From NCBI RefSeq assembly GCF_016801865.2, contig NC_068938.1:98633925-98697924 (forward strand): a DNA stretch of 64,000 bases, in the 5' to 3' direction. This DNA comes from Culex pipiens pallens. Taxonomy: Eukaryota > Arthropoda > Insecta > Diptera > Culicidae. A program made the translations under genes and the position numbers. The notes under the pieces are model-generated. The model was not told where the DNA came from. It was given only the letters and a program-made list of their open reading frames with translations, and made no database searches. Each line of letters begins with the position of its first letter. The first letter of the stretch is position 1. Shown here piece by piece: positions 31,618 to 42,299 of this stretch.

Positions 31618-32457
31618 CGTACAAAATTTCGCTTTGTTTGATACCCATATTGTAATTTATAAACTTTAAGAACGGTATTTTGATTTCGCAAAAGATTTTC
31701 TACTTTTGTGAATAATCTAACTAAATTTCGCTTCGTTGGGTATGAAAATTTTAGTATTTTCGAAAAAATACGGTAATTTGTGAAAATTTTAGTATTTTCC
31801 AAAAAAATACTCATAAATACACACAAAATTTCGTTTCGTTTGATAACCATATTGCAAATTATGAAAATTTCTTTACTTTTGAAAAATACGGTAATTTTTG
31901 ATAATTTTTGTATTTAAAAAAAAAAACTTTCATAGTGAAAAAACATACAAAATTTCGTTTCGTTTGATACCCATATTGAAAATTTGAGTATTTTTGAAAA
32001 ATACGGTATTTTGTGGAAATTTCAGTTTTTAACAAAAAACTCAAATTAAGTGAAAAAATCGCTTCTTTTGATTGCCATATTGCAAATTATGAAAATTTTG
32101 AGCATTTTCGAAATAAATACGGTATTTTGTTAACAATTTTGAGTACATATTTTACTTTGAAACAAACTAGATTTTCAAAAAAAAATATTCGTAGTGATAG
32201 CATTGGAAATTTAACATGATACGATTGCACTTAGTCGATTTTAGAAAGATTTTAAAATTTAGTTATCGTCAATTATCGGCAATTAGATTATCGCCGATAG
32301 AATTATCGAGAGAAAGATTATCGTTATCGTCCCGACGATAATGATAGAACTATTGTTATCGTTATCGAGCCTCGGTAATTTTATCTTTAACAACCTTGGT
32401 GAAAACAACATTTAAGAAAAATCTTGAAGTTAAAATCTAATAAAAAAACTGAAAACT

Positions 32458-32612
32458 GAAGACAGCAAAGACAGAATAGACAGAAAAGACAGAAAAGACA
32501 GAAAAGACATAAAAGACAGAAAAGACGTAAAGACAGAAAAAAAAGAAAAGACAGAAAAGACAGAAAAGTCAGAAAAGACAGAAAAGACAGAAAAGACAAA
32601 AAAACTAAATTG
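32458..32612 (+). repeat. GACAGAAAA microsatellite
   Basis: About 14 units of GACAGAAAA with small changes (GACATAAAA, GACGTAAA). The minus-strand Leu/Cys/Phe-rich 83-codon frame across it is a by-product. Confidence 0.9.
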
Positions 32613-32639
32613 ACTTTAAACTCAATATTGAATAGCAAA

Positions 32640-33769
32640 AAAGATTAAATTGAAAATTGAATACTGATCATGGGAATGTATAAAATAGCAAACAATAAGA
32701 AAATTCTGTAGCGAAAAGATGATAAAAATTATTCCAACTCAAAAAAAATCTCATATTGAGACGTCAAAATGTCAGGACAAAAGCGAAAACAAGGCCAACA
32801 AACTTCGTTAATTACATCAAAATTGCGTTTGTTCAGCACATAAATTTCCGCCAAACGTGGAAAACATTTTCCCCAATTTGATTTCCGGCCCCGGTGATGT
32901 GTGTACAATGTGCACAGTACACAGTCGTTTTCCCAGAATTTTGCGCCCCATTTTCCATACACCTACACCGCTGCCACAATCAGCAAACATTTCCCCACGT
33001 CAATCAAAAAAAGTTTTGCCTACACGAGCGTGTACATTTGCTCACACGGAAAAAGCTCCACAAGTTTGGTTCGTGCTCATTCCAAAATTAAGTGGATTTA
33101 AACGATCGGAATATTTTTTTTTTGTGTTTGTCAAGAAAGAAAGTCGAAATTTTTCGCTGGCGCCACGCCACTTTCCAAAAAAAGGAAGTAAAACCGGGGT
33201 TGATTAGCATTATTGTTGGTTGCGAGAAGTCATGAAGAAAGCACTGGCTGACTTTATTACAAAGCCCGCGGAAGAAGGAGATTGCGCAGCGAAAATTTAT
33301 ATGCCAAATCAACAAAACAATGAATTGGTTTGAATAAATTGCCTAATTAGGGCTAATTGTGCGCGCTGATACCGTGATGCGGAAGGCGGGCGGGAGGTGC
33401 TCATTATTATTTATCAACGGGATTAAGTACCTTTTCGTCGCGAAAATGAACTGAGATAAGGTCAGGGAGACGATGATGAAAGTGGTACCTTAAAGAGTTA
33501 TGTTAAGACTTGCAAGATGACGAGGTATTTACACTGTGAAACAGAATAAACAGAATTGAAAATCAATTAATCATAAAATTATTACAGTGAAATGAAAAAG
33601 AAATCAGCTCAGACAAAAAAAAGACAAATTGAAGAAAAACTCGCAAACACCAAGAAAAATGGGACATGCTTTAAAGGAATGAGTAAACGTGGGCCAAACT
33701 CAGAAAAATTGAGACGAAAAAAAAAATACAAAATGAGAAAAATTAAACAAACAAAACCAGGGCACAAAT
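32640..33769. other. Unassigned DNA; no supported gene
   Basis: Several overlapping frames (for example 32857-33207 plus, 116 codons) lack domains and share the same bases in three phases. From about 33540 the text becomes A-rich and grades into the following minisatellite. Confidence 0.5.
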
Positions 33770-36450
33770 CACAATTGGACAAAATGAGAGAAACAGAAAC
33801 AGACTGAGTGAAAGACTGAGTCTTATTAACTAAGACAGGTTGCGACGAACTGTAATTAATTGAGACAGACTAGAAAAGGCTTAGGAACGAATGATAATTA
33901 GATTATTAGAAACTGAGACAAACTGTGAAACTTCAAGATGCACTGTGACAAACTAGACAATTTGAGATAGACTGAGACAAATTGTGATAAACAGACAAAA
34001 ACAGATTTTGACACAAAGAACAACGAGATGAGTCGAGAAAATCTAAGCAAAAGTGATTAAAACAGAGACAAATTGAAACAAACTGTGGTGAACTGAGATA
34101 GAAATAAACAGGTTTGGGCACACATTAAAATCGAGAGAATCAGAGCAAACATGATTCTGACTGAAACAATTTGAGATACACTGAGACAAACTAAGACAAA
34201 TTGAGACATACCGAGTAAAAATAAGACAAACTATAATAGAATGAGACAAAATAAGGTAAACTAAGCCAAGACAAAAGAAAATGAGATAAAAGCTAAGACA
34301 AAATAAATTAAGGTACAAACAAAAATGTTGTTAGTTGAGACTAGGACATACTGAGACAATTTGAGACAAACCGAAGAAAAATAAGACAACCGAAGAACCT
34401 AAGCAAATAAGAAAGAATGAGATAAACTGAGACATTAAAAATTACAATGAGAAAAAAAAATTATCAAAATGAAACAGATTATACTCTAAACTGAAGCAAA
34501 TTGAGACAAATCAAGAAAAATTTGGACAAATCGAGACAAACAAAAACTGACTTAAAAGAACTATCAATAACTAAGACAAACTGAGACAAAAAGTGTAATT
34601 TGTAAACTGAGACAGACAAAAAAAAAGTTAGACAAAATAACTAAAAAATAATGGAAATTTAACTGAAGCAAACTGAGACAAATCAATTAAAATTGTTACA
34701 AATCAAGACAAACAGAAACAGAGTGAGAAAAACAAAAAAAAAAGAACAAAAATTTAGTTGGTCGAGACTGAGACAAACTAAAACAATTTAATGTGCACTA
34801 AACGAACTAAGACAAATTGAAAAAAATCATTGCAAATTGACACAAACTTCGACACGAACAATGTTAGAAAAATGTGTTCAGATTAAGACAAACTGAGACA
34901 ATTTGAGATACACTGAGAAAACTTGAGACAAATGAAGACCAACCGAGGTAAAATAAGATAATTTTCAAGACAAGATATCGGAGACGTTACAATTTACAAA
35001 TAGTAAAACTAATCAAACTGAAGCAATTTAAAAAAAAAACAGAAGCAAATTAAGACAAATCGAGAAAACCTGGGAAAAATCCAGACAAACATAAACAGAC
35101 TTAAAAAAACTAAGACAAAAATTACAATCTGATACAGTCGACAAAAATAAATTCGCTGAGACTAAGACAAACTGAGTCAATTTGAGATGCACTGAGACAA
35201 ATTGAGACAAACTTTGGTAAACTGTGACAGGCAAGAATAAACATCAGTTAATTTGAAACAAACTTTGGAAGAAATCTGATTTAGAAAAAAAAGACAAATT
35301 GAGACAAAAAAAGTAACGCGCGAACAAAAATTTTATGAGTCAAGACTGAAACAAACTAGGATACTTTATGATAAATATTGACACATTATGTCAAATTCAA
35401 ACAAACTGTGGCGAATTGAGACTGGCAGAAATGGCATAGAAACGATTAAAAACAAGAAAAGTCGAGACATTCTGGGAAAAATATTCAATCTGAAACAAGT
35501 TGAGACAATTCGAGATACCTGACACAAACTACAGAATTGAGAAAACCCGAGGAAAAATAAGACGAACTAAATTTAAACCAAACTGAAATGTGAAAAATGA
35601 GCGAAACTGAAACGAACAATGAAAAAAAAAATTAGGCGAGCGAAAAAAAACACTGAAAAAACTGAGACAAACTGAGAGTGAAATATTTACAAAAATGAGA
35701 TTAATCAGAAAACAGAAACACACTGAGACAAAAAGTGATTAACTGAGACAAACGAAACAAAGTAAGACTCGAAAAAAAAGTCGAGACCAGGGATGCCAGA
35801 TGCACAGATTTGTCTGTGTTTCACAGACATTTGAGCTTGTGCCAGACATTTTTTGAGACAGACTTTTGAAAAACTTCATTAACTTAATATTTTGTATAAA
35901 TATCAACCGAAACTTATTTCGTTAGTCTTAAATTGCTTAAAAACGCAATTTCTGATGGATTACCATTACTGTAAAATAATATATTTGAGTTTAAGACAAA
36001 TGCACAGATATACACAGACTTTTTTACAGACATTTTAAAAAACCAAGTGGCATCCCTGAGAGAAACTGAGAAAATTTGAAATGCACTGAGAAAAACTTAG
36101 TCAATTTGAAAAAAAATATCAAATTATTCAGGATGAGACAAATTGAGGCAATTTGAGTTACAAATTAAGACAATCCTATAAAAATTAAATTAGCAAAACG
36201 AAAACATACTGAAAAAACTAAGGAAAACTAAGAAAAATCTGGTAAAATTGATGCAACTCAAAACATACAAATAACACTTGCGTCAAATGAAAAAAAAAGT
36301 TAAGCACGACAAAAAATTGATACTGAGACAAAATGAAAATTGCCTATAAAAGATTAAAATCAATGATAAATAGAGACTAATCAATAAACTCTGAGATAAT
36401 CTGAGACAAATTGAGACAAATTTTAATACTTTAAGACAAAATAAAAAAAA
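33770..36450 (+). repeat. Decayed GAGACAAACT minisatellite (about 2.4 kb net)
   Basis: Units such as ACTGAGACAAATTGAGACAAACTGAGACA recur throughout in two adjoining parts with irregular spacing of about 10-11 bp, separated by diverged blocks carrying GAAAAATAAGACAAAC. Longer-range copies are visible (AAACAGACTTAAAA...CTAAGACAAA near 34540 and 35093). Minus-strand frames rich in Leu, Ser and Cys are by-products. A hAT-like MITE interrupts the array at 35788-36058. Confidence 0.85.
35788..36058. mobile_element. hAT-like MITE, CAGGGATGCCA ends
   Basis: Inverted ends CAGGGATGCCA (35788) and TGGCATCCCTG (ending 36058) enclose 271 bp with ATGCACAGAT and CACAGACATTT repeated near both ends. CAGGG-type ends are usual for hAT elements. 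The 8-bp flanks (GTCGAGAC and AGAGAAAC) agree only partly, but lie in a decayed repetitive array. Confidence 0.75.
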
Positions 36451-36547
36451 TATATTTTGTCATGCAGTGTAAACTCCATGCCTTTAAATTGAACCAGCAT
36501 TAATAAATTATTGCCTTATCCCAGCTTATCGACAGCACGTATCTTTA

Positions 36548-36787
36548 TTAGAGGAACTCTGAAAGCAAGCAAATCCTCCGAACCGTCACAGTAGATGACA
36601 GCCCATCGAAGATGATTTCTATAACAAATTGTCCTAAGCAAACATCCGTCATCGAAATCCGGTCGATCCCTTCCTCTGAAACTTCCGGCCACTTGAGCAT
36701 GGCGATAAACGATTTAACGACCCTTGCAATCTCCCTTTCCCCCACTTCATCCTCTTTTAGACAATCGATCAACAGTTAGCCTGCCGC
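36548..36787 (-). CDS. Possible 3'-terminal exon, unrecognised protein
   Basis: The minus strand shows a pyrimidine-rich CTTCGTTTTGCAG acceptor ending at 36788, then an open frame of about 75 codons to a TAA at about 36548-36550. The stop is merged with AATAAA, so exon end and poly(A) signal overlap. The frame reads ...LKEDEVGEREIARVVKSF... and ...GQFVIEIIFDGLSS..., an ordinary-looking amphipathic composition unlike the surrounding low-complexity frames. Against a live exon, a TAA lies in the same frame between the acceptor and the Leu-Leu-Ile start of the open part, so either the acceptor is elsewhere or this is a gene relic. No upstream exon was found. I do not recognise the family. Confidence 0.3.
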
Positions 36788-37235
36788 CTGCAAAACGAAG
36801 AGAGGAAATTATCTCTTTCAATAAGGCCTGAGTCCACAATAAAAACAGTGTTCACACAAAAATCCACCACCACCACCACGAAAAAAAGAGAGGGAGTAAG
36901 ATTGACACAATCTCTAGACGTCCTCCCTCCCCTTCCCCCTAATTCATCACCACCCAGACCGGAAGTGTCATCCTTCTCCCCCCACCATTTTGTTCTGAAG
37001 CTCCCATGTATTGGAAATCCATTAGCAATTAATTTCCCGTTCAGACTTTCGGCGAAAACCGTGTACAGCCCAGACTTGTCTGCCCATGGTGTGAGGGTGG
37101 GCGGGGAAAGTTGGGAGTAGGGGTGCGGAGTTTGGACGACTCATTCATCGTTAATGCCGCTTCGCTTGAATAACTTTACTTGTCGCACTGTCGCAAACAC
37201 GCATTCGACAAGGGCTGCTACAATGGGAAATCTGG
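36788..37235. other. Unassigned DNA
   Basis: It includes a CACCACCACCACCACG microsatellite (36862) and a C-rich stretch at 36920-36990. No gene is seen. Confidence 0.5.
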
Positions 37236-38343
37236 ACAGATTGTTGATCAATCGTTGTTCACTAGAGAAATCCTTGTTCACTTGAACAAAAGTTGTTCAT
37301 TTTAACAAAAGTTGTTCACTTTAACAATCGTGGTCCAATTGAACAATTCTAGTTCACTTGAACAATCGTTGTTCTTTTGAACAAACATTGTTCACTTGAA
37401 CAAAAGTTGTTCACTTGAACAAATTGTTCACTCGAACAATCGTTGTTCAACTGAATAAAAGTTGTTCACTTGAACAAATTGTTCACATGAACAAATTGTT
37501 CACTTGAACAATCGTTGTTCAACTGAACAAATATTGTTCAACTGAACAAAAGTTGTTCACTTGAACGATCTTTGTTCACTTGAATAATCGTTGATCACTT
37601 GAACAATCGTTGTTCACTTGATTGTTCAAGTGAACAAAGATCGTTCAAGTGAACAACTTTAGTTCAGTTGAACAACTTTTGATCAGTTAAACAACGATTG
37701 TTCAAGTGAACAATTGGTTCAAGTGAACAATTTAAACAATTGTTGTTCACTTGAACAATCGTTGTTCAACTGAACAAATGTTGTTAACTTGAACAAAAGT
37801 TGTTCACTTGAACGATTGTTGTTCACTTGAACGATCTTTTTTCACTTGAACAATTGTTGTTCACTTGGTCAATCGTTGTTCAACTGAACAAATCTTGTTC
37901 ACTTGAACAAAAGTTGTTCATTTTAACAAAAGTCAATCGTGGTCCAATTGAACAGTTCTAGTTCACTTGAACAATCATTGTTCTTTTGAACAAACATTGT
38001 TCACTTGAAAAAAAAGTTGTTTGCTTGAATGAATTGTTCACTTGAACAATCATTGTTCAACTGAACAAATATTTTGCAACTGAACAAAAGTTGTACAACT
38101 GAACACATATTATTCAAATGAACAAATGTTGTTCAACTGAACAAAAGTTGTTCAACTGAACAAAAATTGTTCAACTGAACAAAAGTTGTTCACTTGAACG
38201 ATTTCACTTGAACAACAGTCGTTCACTCGAAAAATCGTAGTTCACTTGGTCAATCCTTGATCACTTGAACAATTCATGTTCACTTGAACAATCCTTGTTC
38301 ACTTGGACAATCCTTGTTCACTTGAACAATTGTTGTTCACTAT
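37236..38343. repeat. Palindromic-unit minisatellite (TTGTTCACTTGAACAA)
   Basis: Units of about 18-19 bp, TTGTTCACTTGAACAA plus TCG or AAG, repeat some 55-60 times with variants GTTCAACTGAAC, GTTCATTTTAAC and occasional GATCACTTGAAC. Each unit is itself an inverted repeat of GTTCA/TGAAC separated by two bases. Orientation appears to flip near 37620 (CACTTGATTGTTCAAGTG) and again near 37735. Confidence 0.92.
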
Positions 38344-38980
38344 TTTAGTTTACCATTTCAGCTACCAAATGGTTCAGATTTCAACCAAAGCAAGCTACCC
38401 AAATAGGAGAAAACTCCCATTATTTCATCAACTAAGGAGGAAAGGGAAGTTGTACTTGTTTGTACTAGGAAGTGCGACAGGAAACAGCTTCGATAAGTGT
38501 GCGCGAGTGTGCGTGAAACCAGCTTCGTGTAGGCCCTTTTTTGTTCGTGAAAGGAGCGACGCGACGGCTCTGCTCTTTTCTGGGTCGGTGCGTGTTGGTA
38601 CGCCAAGGCAAACATCAAACAGACTCCTTCCCACCACCAACCAGCCCAACTTTGTCCAATTACTCTGGCAAATCTCACTCTCGGCTGGGCGACAACGACG
38701 ACGACGACGATGCTGGGTTGGGGCTTTGCTTGTTCGCTGAAAGTTCACCAATAAATAAATGAATAAGTAAACAACAATCTAATCTCATTAAACCAGCGCA
38801 AACTTTGGCAATAAAGTGTGTGTTTGGATAATTTTTACGATTTTCCTATCTCGAGGACGGGGTTGGTCTCGGTGAATGCTAGGGTGAAGGGACGTTTTTT
38901 TCGAGAAGGTGGTTTTTGGAAGATCTTTGAATGTGATATTGATATTTCTTATAATAATTATGTAATCTCTAAGTACGTAG
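38344..38980. other. Unassigned DNA
   Basis: A 145-codon plus frame and two minus frames of similar length overlap at 38303-38762 across a GACGACGACGACGACG microsatellite (38694). This is the usual sign of chance frames. No domain is recognised. Confidence 0.45.
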
Positions 38981-40220
38981 ATGAGTGAGTGATTGAATGA
39001 GTGAATGAGTGAGTGAATGAGTAAGTGAATGAATGAATGAATGAGTGAGTGAATAAGTGAGTGAATGAGTGAGTGAATGAGTGAGTGAATGAGTGAGTGA
39101 ATGAGTGAGTGAATGAGTAAGTGAATGAGTGAGTGAATGTGTGAGTGAATGAGTGAGTGAATGAGTGAGTGAATGAGTGAGTGAATGAGTAAGTGAATGA
39201 GTGAATGAATGAGTGAGTGAATGAGTGAGTGAATGAGTAAGTGAATGAATGAATGAATGAGTGAGTGAATTAGTGAGTGAATGATTGAGTGAATGAGTGA
39301 GTGAATGAGTGAGTGAATGAGTGAGTGAATGAGTGAGTGAATGAGTGAGTGAATGAGTGAGTGAATGAGTTAGTGAATGAGTGAGTGAATGAGTGAGTGA
39401 ATGAGTGAGTGAATGAGTAAGTGAATGAGTGAATGAATGAGAGAGTGAATGAGTGAGTGAATGAGTGAGTGAATGAGTGAGTGAGTGAGTGAGTTAATGA
39501 GTGATTGAATGAGTGAGTGAGTTAATGAGTGAATGAGTGAGTGAATGAGTAAGTGAATGAATGAACACCCTTACCAAAAATCATGATTTTTTGAGTTCCA
39601 AATCCCACTTTTCATACGATTTTTTGAGTTCAGGTACTACAACCTTAAAAATGGTTATATGGGTTGAACTGAAAAAATCGTATGAAAAGTGGGATTTGAA
39701 ACTCAAAAAATCATGATTTTTGGTAAGGGTGAATGAATGAGTGAGTGAATGAGTGAGTGAATGAGTGAGTGAATGAGTGAGTGAATGAGTGAGTTAATGA
39801 ATGAGTGAATCATTGAGTGAATGAGTGAGTAAATGAGTGAGATAATGAGTGAGTGAATGAGTGAGTGAATGAGTGAGTGAATGAGTAAGTGAATGAGTGA
39901 GTGAATGAGTGAGTGAATGAGTGAGTGAATGAGTGAGTGAATGAGTGAGTGGATGAGTGAGTGGATGAGTGAGTGGATGAGTGAGTGAATGAGTGAGTGA
40001 ATGAGTGAGTAAATAAGTGAGTGAATAAGTGAATTAATGAATGAGTGAATGAGTGAGTAAATGAGTGAGTGAATGAGTGAGTGAATGAGTGAGTGAATGA
40101 GAGAGTAAATGAGTGAGTGAATGAGTGAGTAAATGAGTGAGTGAATGAGTGAGTGAATGAGTGAGTGAGTGAGAGAGTTGGTGAATCGGTGAGCAAATGT
40201 GTGAGTGAGTCAGTGATTCA
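38981..40220 (+). repeat. 12-bp minisatellite (GTGAATGAGTGA)
   Basis: The unit GTGAATGAGTGA repeats about 48 times before and about 40 times after an inserted palindrome (39566-39731), with variants GTGAATGAGTAA, GTGGATGAGTGA and GTTAATGAGTGA. Higher-order patterning is visible, with GTAAGTGAATGA recurring every several units. The 128-codon minus frame (FTHS repeats) is a by-product. Confidence 0.97.
39566..39731. mobile_element. Palindromic MITE inside the minisatellite
   Basis: CACCCTTACCAAAAATCATG and its inverse CATGATTTTTGGTAAGGGTG bound 166 bp. The arms of about 70 bp are almost perfect (AATCCCACTTTTCATACGATTTTTTGAGTTC mirrored, in two pieces). The flanks are GAATGAA and AATGAATG, but the target duplication cannot be fixed because the host array is itself GAATGA-rich. 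Confidence 0.9.
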
Positions 40221-40859
40221 GTGAGAACTAGTAAGTGGAGACGGCCAGTTTTCTTTTTTCAACTTAACTTGAAAAATAATAAAAAAAATGATCAAAATCT
40301 CACTATCTACCCTCAATTCCACGAGTTTTCCCTGTCACTTTACCGGCTAATACACCGTACAAGATTTGGTCCACCACCCAGCACCAAACAGACGACACGC
40401 GGATGTTTGCCAGAACCAACAACCAGCAAAACCAAGTCACCGCGAAAAACAGCCCAGGGCGAAACAAGAAATGAACATTAAAATCCAGCACATCCAACCA
40501 TCCCATCGGTCTTGGTTTTCGAAATCTCCCAAGACTCTACTCTCTCTTTTTGGTGGAGGCATGTTTGCCAGCGTTTCGTCAGTGCCACCACGAAGCAGAA
40601 CTTTGTGTCGCGGCAGATAAAACGGGATTCGCTGTCGCTTCTTGGGTGCGCGAAATGGAGCGAGGCCTTAAAATCTAACCTTACCTTTGTTTAAAGGCAG
40701 TTCGGAGGAAGGGAAAGCTGAAAACCACTGACTTATCCACTTTTCACGTTGGGGTTTTTGGTGCTTTAAGAGAGTGACAGTAAAAGTTTTCTCAAATGCA
40801 CTGTTAGGTGGTGTGATTTTGGATAAAATTACTGATATTCTGTAAGATTTGAAAAAAAA
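40221..40859. other. Unassigned DNA
   Basis: Short frames on both strands (84-86 codons) overlap each other and lack domains. No repeat or RNA is recognised. Confidence 0.5.
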
Positions 40860-41990
40860 AAGAAACAAGAAACAAGAAACAAGAAACAAGAAACAAGAAA
40901 CAAGAAACAAAAAACAAAAAACAAGAAACAAGAAACAAGAAACAAGAAACAAGAAACAAGAAACAAGAAACAAGAAACAAGAAACAAGAAACAAGAAACA
41001 AGAAACAAGAAACAAGAAACAAGAAACAAGAAACAAGAAACAAGAAACAAGAAACAAGAAACAAGAAACAAGAAACAAGAAACAAGAAACAAGAAACAAG
41101 AAACAAGAAACAAGAAACAAGAAACAAGAAACAAGAAACAAGAAACAAGAAACAAGAAACAAGAAACAAGAAACAAGAAACAAGAAACAAGAAACAAGAA
41201 ACAAGAAACAAGAAACAAGAAACAAGAAACAAGAAACAAGAAACAAGAAACAAGAAACAAGAAACAAGAAACAAGAAACAAGAAACAAGAAACAAGAACC
41301 AAGAAACAAGAAACAAGAAACAAGAAACAAGAAACAAGAAACAAGAAACAAGAAACAAGAAACAAGAAACAAGAAACAAGAAACAAGAAACAAGAAACAA
41401 GAAACAAGAAACAAGAAACAAGAAACAAGAAACAAGAAACAAGAAACAAGAAACAAGAAACAAGAAACAAGAAACAAGAAACAAGAAACAAGAAACAAGA
41501 AACAAGAAACAAGAAACAAGAAACAAGAAACAAGAAACAAGAAACAAGAAACAAGAAACAAGAAACAAGAAACAAGAAACAAGAAACAAGAAACAAGAAA
41601 CAAGAAACAAGAAACAAGAAACAAGAAACAAGAAACAAGAAACAAGAAACAAGAAACAAGAAACAAGAAACAAGAAACAAGAAACAAGAAACAAGAAACA
41701 AGAAACAAGAAACAAGAAACAAGAAACAAGAAACAAGAAACAAGAAACAAGAAACAAGAAACAAGAAACAAGAAACAAGAAACAAGAAACAAGAAACAAG
41801 AAACAAGAAACAAGAAACAAGAAACAAGAAACAAGAAACAAGAAACAAGAAACAAGAAACAAGAAACAAGAAACAAGAAACAAGAAACAAGAAACAAGAA
41901 ACAAGAAACAAGAAACAAGAAACAAGAAACAAGAAACAAGAAACAAGAAACAAGAAACAAGAAACAAGAAACAAGAAACAAGAAACAAGA
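40860..41990 (+). repeat. 7-bp satellite (AAGAAAC), about 161 units
   Basis: The run is nearly perfect over 1.13 kb; exceptions are two AAAAAAC units near 40911 and one AAGAACC near 41294. Because seven is not a multiple of three, open frames of up to several hundred codons appear in both strands (FLVSCFL or KKQETRN periods). They have no coding meaning. Confidence 0.98.
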
Positions 41991-42299
41991 AGCAAAGAGC
42001 AAAGAGCAAAGAGCAAAAGCATAGAGCAAAAGCATAGAGCAAAGAGCAAAGAGCAAAGAGCAAAGAGCAAAGAGCAAAGAGCAAAGAGCAAAGAGCAAAG
42101 AGCAAAGAGCAAAGAGCAAAGAGCAAAGAGCAAAGAGCAAAGAGCAAAGAGCAAAGAGCAAAGAGCAAAGAGAAAAGAGCAAAGAGCAAAGAGCAAAGAG
42201 CAAAGAGCAAAGAGCAAAGAGCAAAGAGCAAAGAGCAAAGAGCAAAGAGCAAAGAGCAAAGAGCAAAGAGCAAAGAGCAAAGAGCAAAGAGCAAAGATC
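41991..42299 (+). repeat. 7-bp satellite (AGCAAAG), about 44 units
   Basis: It follows the AAGAAAC array with no spacer (AAGAAGCAAAGAGC) and keeps the 7-bp register. There is a short irregular patch AAAAGCATAGAGC (twice) near 42016-42035 and one AGAAAAG unit near 42171. Confidence 0.98.

Larger units (their letters stand above)
28739..32386. mobile_element. Giant foldback element Q with TTATCG-rich ends
   Basis: The ends GATAAAATTATCG (28739) and the inverse of GATAAAATTACCG (ending 32386) are followed inward on both sides by about 150 bp of TTATCG/CGATAA repeats and by AAATCTTTCTAAAAT/TTTTAGAAAGATTTT. The interior is a ~128-bp tandem repeat in one orientation to about 30110 and in the other from about 30130. 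Two younger insertions, a MITE (28999-29365) and an LTR element (30377-31617), account for 1.6 kb, leaving an original element of about 2.0 kb. No coding frame. The superfamily is unknown, and no target duplication is clear. Confidence 0.8.

Noticed and set aside
29390..32110. Regularly spaced repeats resembling a CRISPR array
   Set aside because: The ~128-bp units are similar over most of their length with no short-repeat/unique-spacer pattern, flip orientation in mid-element and lie in a eukaryotic setting.
39810..40196. 128-codon minus-strand frame of FTHS repeats
   Set aside because: By-product of the 12-bp GTGAATGAGTGA array.
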